Of a stretch of DNA of 64,000 nt, positions 54,397-64,000 are shown piece after piece. Within the stretch, counting starts at the first letter, position 1. The number at the start of each line of letters is the position of its first letter. The position numbers and the translations under genes were made by a program. Source of the DNA: Talinum fruticosum (Eukaryota > Streptophyta > Magnoliopsida > Caryophyllales > Talinaceae); contig JAITYX010000021.1 of the NCBI GenBank assembly GCA_021018815.1, positions 3,191,001 to 3,255,000 on the forward strand. The letters are read 5' to 3'. A model generated the notes under the pieces. It searched no databases. It had not been told where the DNA came from and saw only the letters and a list, made by a program, of their open reading frames with translations.

Positions 54397-54840
54397 TTAT
54401 ACAAGCATGTACTCATCTCCACAGTCCTCGATTACTTTCATCAGATCCTCGCCTCCGCTAGACATTTCTTTAATGATTTCGACGTCCTCTTCATCAAGAA
54501 CGAGACAACAGATGGCATTTGCATCTTGAATATGTTATGACAACCCAAGCCTTACCCCGACCTTGAACCCTGCCACGGCCGGCTGTAATCAACCCAACCA
54601 AACAATTATGAAATACCACAGAATAGATTTTCCATGAGAAGAATGAGAGAAATAAATGAATGAATGATTAAAAAAGACAACAATTAGGAAGAACCGAAGA
54701 AGAATTATTAGAGAGTTTTACCTAATCTAGAATGTATTTGACAATAACAGTTGGGATGGAGACACCGTGCTTCCTTGCAATTTTGTTTATTATTTGAAAC
54801 AGCTTCTGGAAAAGGCTCCATCATCCCCATGCATAAATCA
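54397..54840 (-). pseudogene. Aldo/keto reductase pseudogene, last two exons
   Basis: Minus-strand exons about 54722-54840 and 54397-54582, with an ordinary GT-AG intron, match the C-terminus of a plastid-type aldo/keto reductase (At1g06690-like, from memory). Recognisable parts are WSLFQKLFQIINKIA, RKHGVSIPTV and KYILD in the first exon, and PAVAGFKVGVRLGLS, LVLDEEDVEIIKEMSS and VIEDCGDEY in the second. Three in-frame stops break it: one between the tryptophans of the WG-W motif, one at the last codon of the first exon where family members have Gln, and one after LGLS where Glu is expected. The catalytic N-terminal barrel is absent. This is true decay, unlike the one-base losses elsewhere. 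Confidence 0.87.
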
Positions 54841-54920
54841 TATGCCATTTTTTTAAATAACAAAGAAGAGTTTTTGGTCAAAAGATCAAGCCAAGAAACC
54901 CTCGAGTCGATCCACAAATA

Positions 54921-54992
54921 AAAAATTAATTGGTCAATATATTGGATGAATATTTCCAAGAGTAATATATTTTTAAACTAAGGGTCAATTTT
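54921..54992 (+). repeat. Dispersed repeat, copy 2 (first at about 41708-41782)
   Basis: Nearly identical to the copy downstream of the TAF1A-like gene. Just upstream, 54870-54901 also carries GGTCAAAAGATCAAGCCAAG, which returns with one change in a PSF3 intron at about 56080-56103. Confidence 0.75.
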
Positions 54993-55153
54993 GAAGAAGT
55001 CCGATCAATTTTTTATAGGTGTTATTTTTAAGGGGAGAAATGAACACATAAATGACCAACATATTAATCGTCATGTTTTTAATTTTTTTTAAATCTTCGA
55101 CTTGTAAATCCACTAAAGTTGTAAAATGTTTTGAATTGCATGTAAGCCAACAA

Positions 55154-55170
55154 GCTGGAATAGCTCAGTT

Positions 55171-55203
<33 letters not shown>

Positions 55204-55227
55204 GAGGTTCAAGCCCTCCTTCTAGCG
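55154..55227 (+). tRNA. tRNA-Asn (anticodon GTT)
   Basis: A full 74-base cloverleaf: acceptor stem GCTGGAA with TTCTAGC and discriminator G, A box TAGCTCAGTTGG, anticodon loop CTGTTAA with GTT at 55188-55190, and B box GGTTCAAGCC. There is no intron. The plant-style CAA motif lies just upstream and a T run (from 55231) ends transcription. It matches the usual plant nuclear tRNA-Asn. Confidence 0.97.
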
Positions 55228-55318
55228 TTGCTTTTTGTCACTTCCACTTTCAACTTCGTCAATTTTTCTTCGCGTTGCTTTTTGTCACTTCCACTTTCAA
55301 CTTCGTCAATTTTTCTTC
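55225..55318. repeat. Tandem duplication, two 47-bp copies spanning the tRNA 3' end
   Basis: 55225-55271 and 55272-55318 are identical or nearly so, both starting GCGTTGCTTTTTGTCAC. The first copy begins with the last three bases of the tRNA gene, so its T-run terminator is present twice. Confidence 0.93.
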
Positions 55319-55675
55319 CAACTTTAGTTATCCAAACTTCGCAGATAAGCTATAATTTGGTGGGTTGTAAAATCAAGATTACATTGTAAAAACATCGAAA
55401 TTTTTTTTTCTGTTGAGACTAATCCAATAGTCTAAAAAAGAAAAATGAAATAAAAAATTAATTATCCACTCTCAACTTCGTCAATTTTTCTTCCAACTTT
55501 AGTTATCCAAACTTCGCAGATAAGCTATAATTTGGTGGGTTGTAATAAATATCATTACATTGATTGTTACAGCCAAAATCAATATTACATTGTAAAAGCA
55601 TCGATATTTTTTTTTCTGTTGAGACTAATCCAATCCAATAGTCTAAAAAAGAAAAATGAAATAAAAAATTAATCA
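55291..55675. repeat. Duplication of PSF3 3'-flanking sequence
   Basis: Copy 1 (about 55291-55466) and copy 2 (about 55467-55675) share TCAACTTCGTCAATTTTTCT, AACTTCGCAGATAAGCTATA and ATAGTCTAAAAAAGAAAAAT. Copy 2 has about 30 extra bases near 55546-55575. Copy 2 ends at the PSF3 stop codon, so the duplicated DNA is the PSF3 3' UTR and terminator region. Confidence 0.88.
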
Positions 55676-57855
55676 AGAGGTTTCCTCTTTCTGCCAAGAA
55701 CAGAAGGTATCTCAAAGCGAGACCCTCCCATTCTCCACTTCTTGAAGGCTGCCATGGAGGACTGAGCGGCTTCGTACACTACCAGAAACACAGTGAAATG
55801 TAGACTAGGCTTAGCAAGTGAATGATATTCCAGGGCAAACTGTAATCCAGAAAGGGATTTGGAAGCTTACGATGAGTTTCTTCCTTGGTTAGCAGAGTCA
55901 GGGACTTCATCGAAATAGTAAAAGCTGCAGTGTGGGCCTTGCTGAGTACTTCCTTATACCTGTTTGTAAATGAGTAGAGTAGGAAGGACCCAATTGTTCT
56001 ATCGCCAACCCTGTCCATCAAAAGAACCAAGGCTATCAAACCTCACATATGAATTATATAAAGCTCAAAGAAGTTTTTTTGGTTAAAAGATCAAGCCAAG
56101 AAACACCTTCATGTCCAGAGAAATAGACTTCCTAGTGGAGAAACGCAGGTGATCAAGGGTTTGGGCACTGGCAGTGGAATTGCTTCCCCCTCCCCCTACA
56201 TTTAGGCCTCGGATCCTGCTTTACTCTCACCAGTTTGGTAAGGGCCCAATCAAAGATGCAGAAGGGGGAAAGGGAGAAATGATAATGTATTGGTGATAGA
56301 AGGCAATGAATCCCAAAATTATGATACTGTTGGTTAAGCTTGATAATTCCGAAAACCGACCACCCCAAGTGAAAAAGTAAACATGAAAGTGAATGATATT
56401 TCCTTCTGAGCCACCTACGTACGCTACCTTGAAACCGCCAGATTACTGGATCAGCCAGAATGACTACAACTTTCATGTCTCAAGTGGCCATAACTACCAG
56501 AGGGAAGCACAAAGATAAGATCAAATGCAATAAGAATCTTTTTGCATGATAAACATAACCATTGAAATCCCTCCTGACACCTCTAGCTAATTCATCTAGC
56601 AGTTGAATACACTTTACTTTTCCCTCTATACTTGTTAGTCATCAAATCTAAAAGAGTATCCCCCAATAATACCAAGGGAGAAGGAGAGCAATCAATCATG
56701 TTTCTACTGTCATGTTTCTGGAAAGAAATTTTCCTTTAAACATGAAAGAAACCATAAGGCTTTTTTGGGTCAGTTGTGTTCTGTACTTAACAGCATTGTC
56801 TCTCCAGGAGGATGTTCTCACCAATCATAAGGCAGCTGGCAGAACTAGTCATCTGTATCTTACTAGAAGGAACTTTTGTATTTCCCACAGGCAAATCTGA
56901 CAGCTTAGCCAGTCAGAAACGTTGATATAAACACGCTATCAAAAAGGCCTAACGTGCGACTCATGAAACTAGACATCAAACTATTGAATGAACATGTCAT
57001 TTTTATCCACAAACACATGCATACTCAGAAAGAATGGAAACTTACGCAGGTGCTATCTTGCATCCTAACTCATAGAAGTACAGGCATCGGCTTCGTAGAT
57101 CGACAGACGTAGCATCCGCCTGGATTTCCTTTCTTGTCCTGAGATAATGGATAATCAGATGTGAATTACACTAAATTATGCTTCAAAAATTCCTAAAGGA
57201 ACTCAACGAACAATTTACCACTGTTTAAACTATAACATAGAGTATATTAGTATAATAAATTAATTTGATTGAGGAATACGTGAAATACTAGTATTTATAC
57301 TCATGATTAGGACATAGAGATTGCTACGATTCTCACACTCTATCAGAGTGACAGAGGGAACATATAATCCATTAATGTTCATTTTGAGGTGTAGACTATG
57401 CAGGAGGGCCAGTTAACACAAATTCTATTCCATCATGATTCTTTAGCAGTAATCTGGGTTCAGTTAATAGATATTTACGTTTGATTGAAACAAGGTGGGA
57501 TGCTCATGGTAAGTGCTTGTCTCGAATGCAATTCATGAGCAAGCCAGAAAGGGAGCTCTAGTTTTGCTCCTTGCTCAACCTGCAAAGAAAGCCTGTCAGA
57601 AGGGAAACAGTTCGCATCTTCATTCTGTTTTCAGTTAGAGAATTTACATTGTTGGTTTCAGAACTGGGGTCAAGAAGTCCCACTCCAGTTGCTGCCTTCT
57701 GGAATACAACCAGGATGAGCTGCAGCAAAATTCAAGAAAAAATAGAAGCATTACCAAAAACTGTATCACATGGAATATCAAAAGAACAAACAAGAAGAAA
57801 TGAGAGACACCTCCTCCTCAGCAAGGATATCATCAAGGTCATAGTAATTTGCCAT
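55669..57855 (-). CDS. PSF3: GINS complex subunit PSF3, 6 exons
   Basis: Subunit of the GINS heterotetramer (Sld5, Psf1, Psf2, Psf3), which joins Cdc45 and MCM2-7 to form the replicative CMG helicase in the nucleus. Exons, 5' to 3': 57811-57855, 57648-57719, 57479-57579, 57046-57138, 55871-56010, 55669-55778. All are GT-AG, the phases agree and the frame is intact, giving about 186 aa, the usual plant length. Diagnostic parts: N-terminus MANYYDLDDILAEEE, FQKAATGVGLLDPSSETNN, LELPFWLAHELH, KEIQADATSVDLRSRC, VGDRTIGSFLL, NRYKEVLSKAHTAAF and the C-terminus FKKWRMGGSRF with GRKRKPLD. The ATG at 57855 begins the conserved N-terminus. The gene sits between two Helitron-like relics, and its 3' flank has been duplicated towards the tRNA. 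Confidence 0.95.
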
Positions 57856-58499
57856 TGTCAAGCGCTTCCTACTTGCTGTAATTCTTTGGTTTGGTTGAAT
57901 GTGAATTCAACTGTAGTGTATTTGGCTGTGATCTCAGTGTTATAAATCTGTTTATCTTCTCAAAATGACTAAACTGTGATACACACCAAAGAAACAGTCA
58001 ATAAATGCACGGAAAAAACAGGAACATAAACCTCTTAAATTGCATTCACCAGCAAAATCTGAACTTTTACTATTAACCCTCAAAGAAATTTCATGTTAAG
58101 AAAACAATACATCATAAAATGCAAATTGTCAAACAGGTAAAATCCCAACATATTTAGAACTTTAAACCATTAACTAATAGTTTGAACTCTTAAATACTGT
58201 CAATTAAATAAGAATATAATATTCATAACATACAAGGCCAAATAAACCATCCACCTCTTAAACCTCATTACACTCTTCATGTTTAAATTAAAATACACGA
58301 TTTTCTTGAACAAACCCAAAAATATCATCCATTACGTCAATGACAATAGGATAATGGCCTCATGATCAACGAGAAACGAACCTCAAAAAGCCCCTACCAA
58401 CATAGCATCATAAAGGCCAGTAATGCTTGATGATTTGAATGATCCATATGCTCGATGATTTGAATAATCCATATGCTCATTGCACATCTATGTTATATA
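57856..58499. other. PSF3 upstream region
   Basis: Probably the PSF3 promoter and 5' UTR. A short direct repeat at about 58419-58472 carries GATGATTTGAAT(G/A)ATCCATATGCTC twice, in part. No gene was seen. Confidence 0.45.
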
Positions 58500-59500
58500 T
58501 ATAAAGAGAAGAGGATTGAATTGTTGTATATTTATAATTTACCATATTTACCCTTTTTAGCTTAAATTAAAGGATAAAATTGTATCATGCAGTTATTTCA
58601 CGTCAGTTTCCTCTCTCCCCCTCACGTCAGTTTCCCCTCTTCTCTCTAAACTATCTTTTTGGTTTAAAATTTCTAAAAGAGCTCCAGAAATTCAAGCAAT
58701 CAAGCATTCACAAGACACCACATATCTAACTTCATCCAAACTCACAATTTACAAAAGTAAAATCTAGAATTCGGGTAAAAGGAGAGAAGACAGGGGAGGG
58801 AGAATGAAATTTCCAGCAAGAGGCAGAGGCACAGAACAACAATTCGGGATTGTACATGTTATGGCCAACCCACATTATTATATACATCTGAACCTTTAGT
58901 TTAACATAGAACATAAAACATAGATGTAATTATTGAACATACCAACAACGATGGAGAGAAGCGCCATTTTCAGATCCAATTGAACATACCTAAAACCGAT
59001 GGAGAGAGCAAGAGCCGGAGAGCGAGAGGGAGCCGGAGAGCAAAACTGGGCCGGATATCAAGAGCAAGAACGAGCCGGAGCGGAAGATGGAGAGTGAGAG
59101 CCGGAGAGAAATAGGCCGGCGATGGCAGATCGAGAGTCGGAAAGCGTGAGGTAGCCAGAGCGCCAGGGAGAGCCGGAGAGCGGGAGGTAGCCGGAGAGCA
59201 AGAGGGAGCCGAAGAGAGAGAGGAGAGCCCAGGACGGCAGAGAGGAGCCTGGAGCACAGACCGAGAGAGGGGGTTAAACGAGGGAGATGTGAATTTTTTA
59301 AATATTTTTAATAATTAAGATTTTTTATTTTATACTGTATATAAATTGTATTTTATAAAAAAATTTATTATTATTTTCAGTAGTTAATTAATGTTATTCA
59401 AATATTCAATATAAATTTTTAAATAATTTATTTAATTAATAGTTTTTATTTTATATATAATTTGTAAGTTTGTTTTATGAAAATCTTTATCATCATTTTA
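58500..59500 (+). mobile_element. Helitron-like relic, copy 2, left part
   Basis: Direct-orientation paralogue of 50463-51910, about 8 kb away (see that entry for shared blocks). It lacks the 400-base insert of copy 1, so its GAGCCGGAG-rich part (about 59000-59270) passes straight into the AT-rich tail. The low-complexity Pro/Ser-rich open frames here on the minus strand come from this repeat and are not treated as genes. Confidence 0.6.
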
Positions 59501-60392
59501 ATTAATCAAAATTATAATAAGAAGTTTGAATTTTACAATGGAGAGAGAGAGAGTCTAGTGAGAGATTATTAATTGAATTTTTTAAATTTTTTGTTTGAAA
59601 TTTTTATTCTATGAAACATGTATTCATATTTAAATATGGAGGATGAACCCAATTTACAAAAGAGACAATCAAATCTAAATTTTTTTTCAAAGAGGCCCCT
59701 CGAAAGTTACCGATATGATACCAAATAGTAATAACCAATGGTGATTTAAATTAAATTAAATTTAAATAAAAAAAGAAATTATTTTTTATTGTTTACTTTG
59801 TGCTTTTATCATTTTTCTATATTTTACTAAATATGATCCATTGACTAATGATTAATTTTCTCTCATATAATCTAAATTATTCTAAAGGATTAGGTTTGTT
59901 TTGTCTTCCTTTGTTGCTTCTAATTGAGTTATACTTTCAAAATTATAAAACTGAATCCTCACTAAATACTTCATAATATGGGGTATAAAAATAAATAATG
60001 TCATAAAATACATCAACTTAGTGATTTTACAAGCTAATCTATAATCTACGAGTATAATTAGTATATCGATAGTAGTATTTTATGTTAATGTTCCAATCAT
60101 ATTACATTGATAAATTTTAATATTTTTTAATAAAAATAAATAACATTGTTAAGATTTGAAAGTTATGTGTTTGCTTATATAATAAGCCATTGAATTAAAA
60201 GGGGTTAAGTGTATCTTGATTATTTGCGAGCATCCCATGATTGTTCTTCAATTTATTTTAATTATGTGTTCGCAATTTAGTTACTTATTTTCTTTATGTA
60301 CTGTTTTTAACCACAAATAGGCAAAATTTGAGTATATCAATAATCCAACTCTTGAGTAAAAAGACTACCACAAAATTCATTTTAATTAAGAG

Positions 60393-60476
<84 letters not shown>

Positions 60477-60600
60477 CATAATTTTTATTTATGAAGATCT
60501 TTATCATTATTTCAAATAATCTATGTTATTCAAACACTCGATTTGAATTAATCTAAATTATTAATATGGTTAACAATCTATACAAATAAAATAAGAAGAA
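59501..60600. other. AT-rich interior of the second relic
   Basis: AT-rich DNA without a supported gene. It includes a (TTTA)n(TTA)n microsatellite at about 60394-60472. Confidence 0.5.
60394..60472. repeat. (TTTA)n(TTA)n microsatellite
   Basis: About seven TTTA units followed by about sixteen TTA units, forming one compound microsatellite. Confidence 0.93.
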
Positions 60601-60689
60601 GTGAGTAATATCTAATAGAGCATATAAATGTTCGGAAGAGTGAAGAGTATAATGTATCATACTCTAAGAAATCTAATTTAATTTAGTTT

Positions 60690-60913
60690 TTAATTTTTAG
60701 ATACAAAAATTAGTAAGGCAAATCAACTTACGTAATTCTCGTACGATGCTTATAGAATTCTTAAATATGAACATCATTGATCCGGATACAAGAAACTATC
60801 TTTATGCGAGTTCCCTAAACACTATCGATGGATTGAAACCTCACATACTTGGAGAACGAGACAAAGTAATTAAAGAGTCGTTGGCCGAATATATATGAGA
60901 ATCTAGGCGATGG
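60690..60913 (+). pseudogene. Helitron RepHel fragment, part before the LTR insertion
   Basis: Plus-strand translation from about 60740 gives RTMLIEFLNMNIIDPDTRNY, which matches the conserved R-x-MLTEFFxMN region of Helitron helicases. It continues in frame to HILGERDK and then meets a stop. The matching region resumes at 63491 after the inserted element. Confidence 0.75.
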
Positions 60914-63490
60914 TGTAACGCCCCCAATCACCATTACTTAATAATTTCTTCATTAGGGACTATTACGTAAGGTCGCAGCGGAAGGTAACGATCGAAGACG
61001 TTACCGCCGTCCTAAAAATAGGACAAGGCTAAATAATTGAAATAAAATAAAATACGGTTTGGGCATCCACGGTTATATATCAAAAATGCTTGTTAGGAGT
61101 AACTACTTATTACCCAAGTAGCTAGGTCATCCTAAAATACGGTTTACGGGTTTATCAATATAATATTTATACAACCTAGACTTTTGTCTAATCCACAAAA
61201 TAATGTACAATGTATAATAATTCCCAAGGCCATACCTAAACCCCGGTTGAGGGTAAAATCACTGTGAGCGTCTATGCACATTCGGATTTGCGGTGCCACG
61301 TGGCTGGCTAGGGTTTGCCTTCGTCGGACTTAGTAAATGGTTGATTGTTCACCAATGCTTCTTCCTAAAACAAAAACAAGTAAAATATTTGGAAGAGTGA
61401 GTCGAAACTCGATACGAACATTCCCGCATCGTAAAATAACTTTGAAGAATATATTGATTGAGCGCGCGCATTTCAATTCATTTTAGTTTGAAATCGGGGA
61501 GAGAATATAAGTAAAACTTGCTTGCTTGGTTATTATCCGAAAGTGGAACCCCTTGATAATTGATACGATCGTTGAACAGTGTCACCCCCGGTCGATCGAT
61601 AACCCGAGTTGACGTCGCGCGCGGTATAATTGGCGGGCCTAAGCCCTTGGCAATTGATAATTGGGTGGGGACCACTTAATTAGGTGGCAAAACTTGCCTT
61701 GTAAATGATTCATTATTAATTGCATATATGAGAAATGTTGAGATTTGATGAAACATGTGTTTTCGAAAGGTACAGGTAATGAACGTACTGAATTGAGAAT
61801 ATTTGTTTCTCCCTTTTTGCAAAAATTTGAGTCACCAGCTATTCGGCAACGAAGTGGCCTCAATTCCGTTTAAAATAGATTTCTAGGGTTAATGATGTTT
61901 TTCTTGAGTTTTAATACTTGAATTTGTATAAACATTAATAATTTGCTTCATTTTCTTATACTTACATGAAAATCGATGGAACTAATGTTTGTATTACCCA
62001 GCTTTGTTGCCTAGATTACGTTTCAATTATTGAATACAATTTATATTAATTAGAGAAGTTGATTAGGCTAATTAGATACTCGATGATTTTGGTGTAATTC
62101 AATTTGTTAGCGGCTTTGGATTGAAAATGGTACATATATATATATAAATATAAACAATCACTTATTCCTAATTTATTCCTTACTTATCGAATTTAAACCC
62201 ATAGCTAAGCGATTATTCAATCTACCGATGCCTTCCCATAGGTAGGCCTTATAATTACCCAAATTGCTCAAAATTTCATTCATATACCAACTTAAGGTCA
62301 TGAGCCTGATTCTCACAATAACATTCACATTCACAATCGCGATTAGGCAAACCTAATGCTCAATTATTTTCCATGCCCGTACACTTGTACATTATCGAAT
62401 TTCAACTTCTACGCACACATTCTCCTTCGTTTGCTCAATATAATCATTTCCAAAATGTAATAGTTCCACCAAATTGTTCCATTCGCTAATAAAACCTCCT
62501 CAATCTCATTCATTAATTCATAATTTCCCAAAAGGAATCACATTTATACACAATCAATGCATCAACTATCACTTCTCTGTCATTCATACCAATCGACTTT
62601 TCCCAATCAATCCTCGATTCGTTCAACAACACAATTCTAAATCATACACTTCAATTTATAGTTACAATTGCCTAAATAAATCGAAACTCGATAATTTAGG
62701 GTTTAGGGTGTTTACCTTCAGATTTGAAGAGGAGAAGTCGAAGAGGTCGAGTAGGGGTGGTGGTGGTCGGCAGCTGACCGGCAACCACTCGGCGAGGCGG
62801 CGATGACCTCCGGCGGTCGCTGCGGCTGGTGGTTGGCCGTCAGGTGGCCGCGGCGAGGAAACCCCGCAGCGCCTAGCGGGAGGCAGAGAGGGACGGTGAG
62901 CGCGAGAGCGCGGGAGAGGGAGGAAGCGAGACAGAGGGGGACGGGGACGACCGGCGCCGGTTTCCCGCCGGCGTCGCTCGCCGTGCTTGGCCGGAGAAGA
63001 TGCCGCGAGGAAGAGGAAGCAGGGGAGGAAAGGAGGAGCAGGGGAGGCAGGAGAGGAAGGGAGGGGCAGAGACGGGAAGAGCGAGAGGAGGAAGGAGCAG
63101 GGAAATTGAAATTGCATTGCCCATTTAATTTGATCTTAACCGCCTCTCTTTTTCTTTTTTTTTTTGTGTAAAATTCCGGAAAATTCTGTTTTTGGATTTT
63201 TCTTTCAAAAAATCTGAAAATTTTATTTTTATTTTTATTTATTTATTTTATTTATTTTGTTTTCTTTTATTGTTACTTTTAATTTTATTTTAATAACGAT
63301 GTTCACAAATTATAACTTTATTATGAGATTTTTATTAGGGCCACTTCGTCGCCTTAGCCGCATAACATACGGATAAAAATAGTTTAAATATAAGATATCG
63401 AATTGAAATGCACGCGCTCAATTATATAAATAGTGTAATTAATAATGTGATTTAAAATAAATAATGTGATTTAGGGTCGGGTTGTTACGA
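60914..63490. mobile_element. Solo-LTR-like insertion, 2.58 kb, splitting a Helitron helicase relic
   Basis: Starts TGTAACGCCCC and ends GGGTTGTTACGA, giving short inverted ends (GTAAC), and is flanked on both sides by GATGG (60909-60913 and 63491-63495), a 5-bp target duplication typical of LTR elements. No gag, protease, reverse transcriptase or integrase was found inside, which fits one long LTR left after recombination. The length suits Ty3/gypsy elements with long LTRs, but the lineage is inferred. The last bases read CGA instead of the usual CA. The 62660-63120 part is GC-rich and gives Pro/Arg-rich open frames that I treat as non-coding. Confidence 0.72.
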
Positions 63491-64000
63491 GATGGAGAAA
63501 GATTTTATATGCGATTGCTGCTCAATTATGTTAAAGACCCATAATCATTTGCACATCTCAAAACTGTTAATTGTATTACTTATCCAACATTCGGAGAAGT
63601 CTGTAGAAAAATTAAGTCTCATGCATAATGACGCCAGTATTCGATGATGTTTAATGGACGCATCCATACCGAGAATTTCATCATTATTTTGATGGTTATT
63701 TGTCACTGCTTTTGGTATACTTGTCAACCAACTGGAATCCGTAACTATTAGGATGAATTCTTTCCATTCAATGTATTGTCTTACTAGACAAGTATGTAGA
63801 AGTGCATTTAATAAAACATGTTGTAGTTATTATATAAGATGAACCCACTTGTGAATCATCAACGTCCATTGAGATTATTGAATATAGTTTTAGAGATATT
63901 ACGAGAGTAAGTTTCGCAAAGTGATGATCTTTAATGAAGATTTTAGACAAGTCTTATAGGTTATACCAAATGGTACTAAAGTTGAGACAATCAATGCATG
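63491..64000 (+). pseudogene. Helitron RepHel fragment, part after the LTR insertion (runs off the window)
   Basis: Resumes with GERFYMRLLLNYVKDP, then HLKTVNCITYPTFGEVCRK, the conserved Helitron helicase order. Further on, SFRDI (about 63885) and RQVL with VIPNGTKVETINA (63937-64000) match the fragment at 52346. Stops and frameshifts show it is dead. The end is cut by the window. Confidence 0.82.

Noticed and set aside
50463..59500. The two 1-kb direct repeats as the LTRs of one 9-kb retrotransposon
   Set aside because: The interior holds an ordinary intact PSF3 gene, a tRNA gene and a pseudogene, with no retroelement proteins. Helicase relics beside both copies fit Helitrons better.
62662..63117. 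Pro/Ser/Arg-rich open frames on both strands as a gene
   Set aside because: Low-complexity GC-rich sequence within the LTR-like element, open on several frames at once and with no recognisable domain.

Overview
The window is nuclear DNA of a flowering plant, most likely a eudicot. The signs are GT-AG introns in AT-rich sequence, plant-only gene families (a CRINKLY4-type receptor kinase, a plant PI-PLC without a PH domain), a plant nuclear tRNA-Asn, MITEs, Helitron relics and a solo LTR. The species cannot be named from the sequence.

Layout. Gene-rich part (1-49 kb): a CCR3-like receptor kinase (+, 1794-4185, no introns); NFXL2 (-, 13 exons, 7283-14186); a phosphoinositide-specific phospholipase C (-, 9 exons, 15633-20703); a membrane-anchored cyclophilin (+, 8 exons, 22217-26381); a TAF1A-like RNA polymerase I factor (+, 9 coding exons plus a 5'-UTR intron, coding 31089-41195); the 3' part of an acidic ribosomal P2 gene (-, 42418-42723); and an uncharacterised plant protein with a CX9C motif (-, 44955 to about 48185). 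From memory, the receptor kinase, PLC and cyclophilin recall an Arabidopsis chromosome 3 block (about At3g55920-At3g55950), so this looks like retained microsynteny with NFXL2 placed inside it.

Repeat-rich part (49-64 kb): a MITE pair, then two same-orientation Helitron-like relics (about 50.46-53.0 kb and 58.5-64 kb). They flank a small gene island holding an aldo/keto-reductase pseudogene fragment, tRNA-Asn(GTT) and an intact GINS subunit PSF3 gene (-, 55669-57855). The second relic is split by a 2.58 kb LTR-like insertion with a 5-bp target duplication.

The most important technical observation is that four otherwise well-conserved genes (CCR3-like, NFXL2, PLC, P2) together carry nine apparent one-base losses. 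Most lie in short mononucleotide runs, and no +1 change was seen. This points to residual consensus indels in the assembly rather than pseudogenes, and gene models should be read with that in mind. The aldo/keto-reductase fragment is different: it carries true in-frame stop codons.

The genes are ordinary single eukaryotic units with separate roles (signalling, stress and clock control, lipid signalling, protein folding, rRNA transcription, translation, DNA replication). I see no operon-like or clearly new biological system here.
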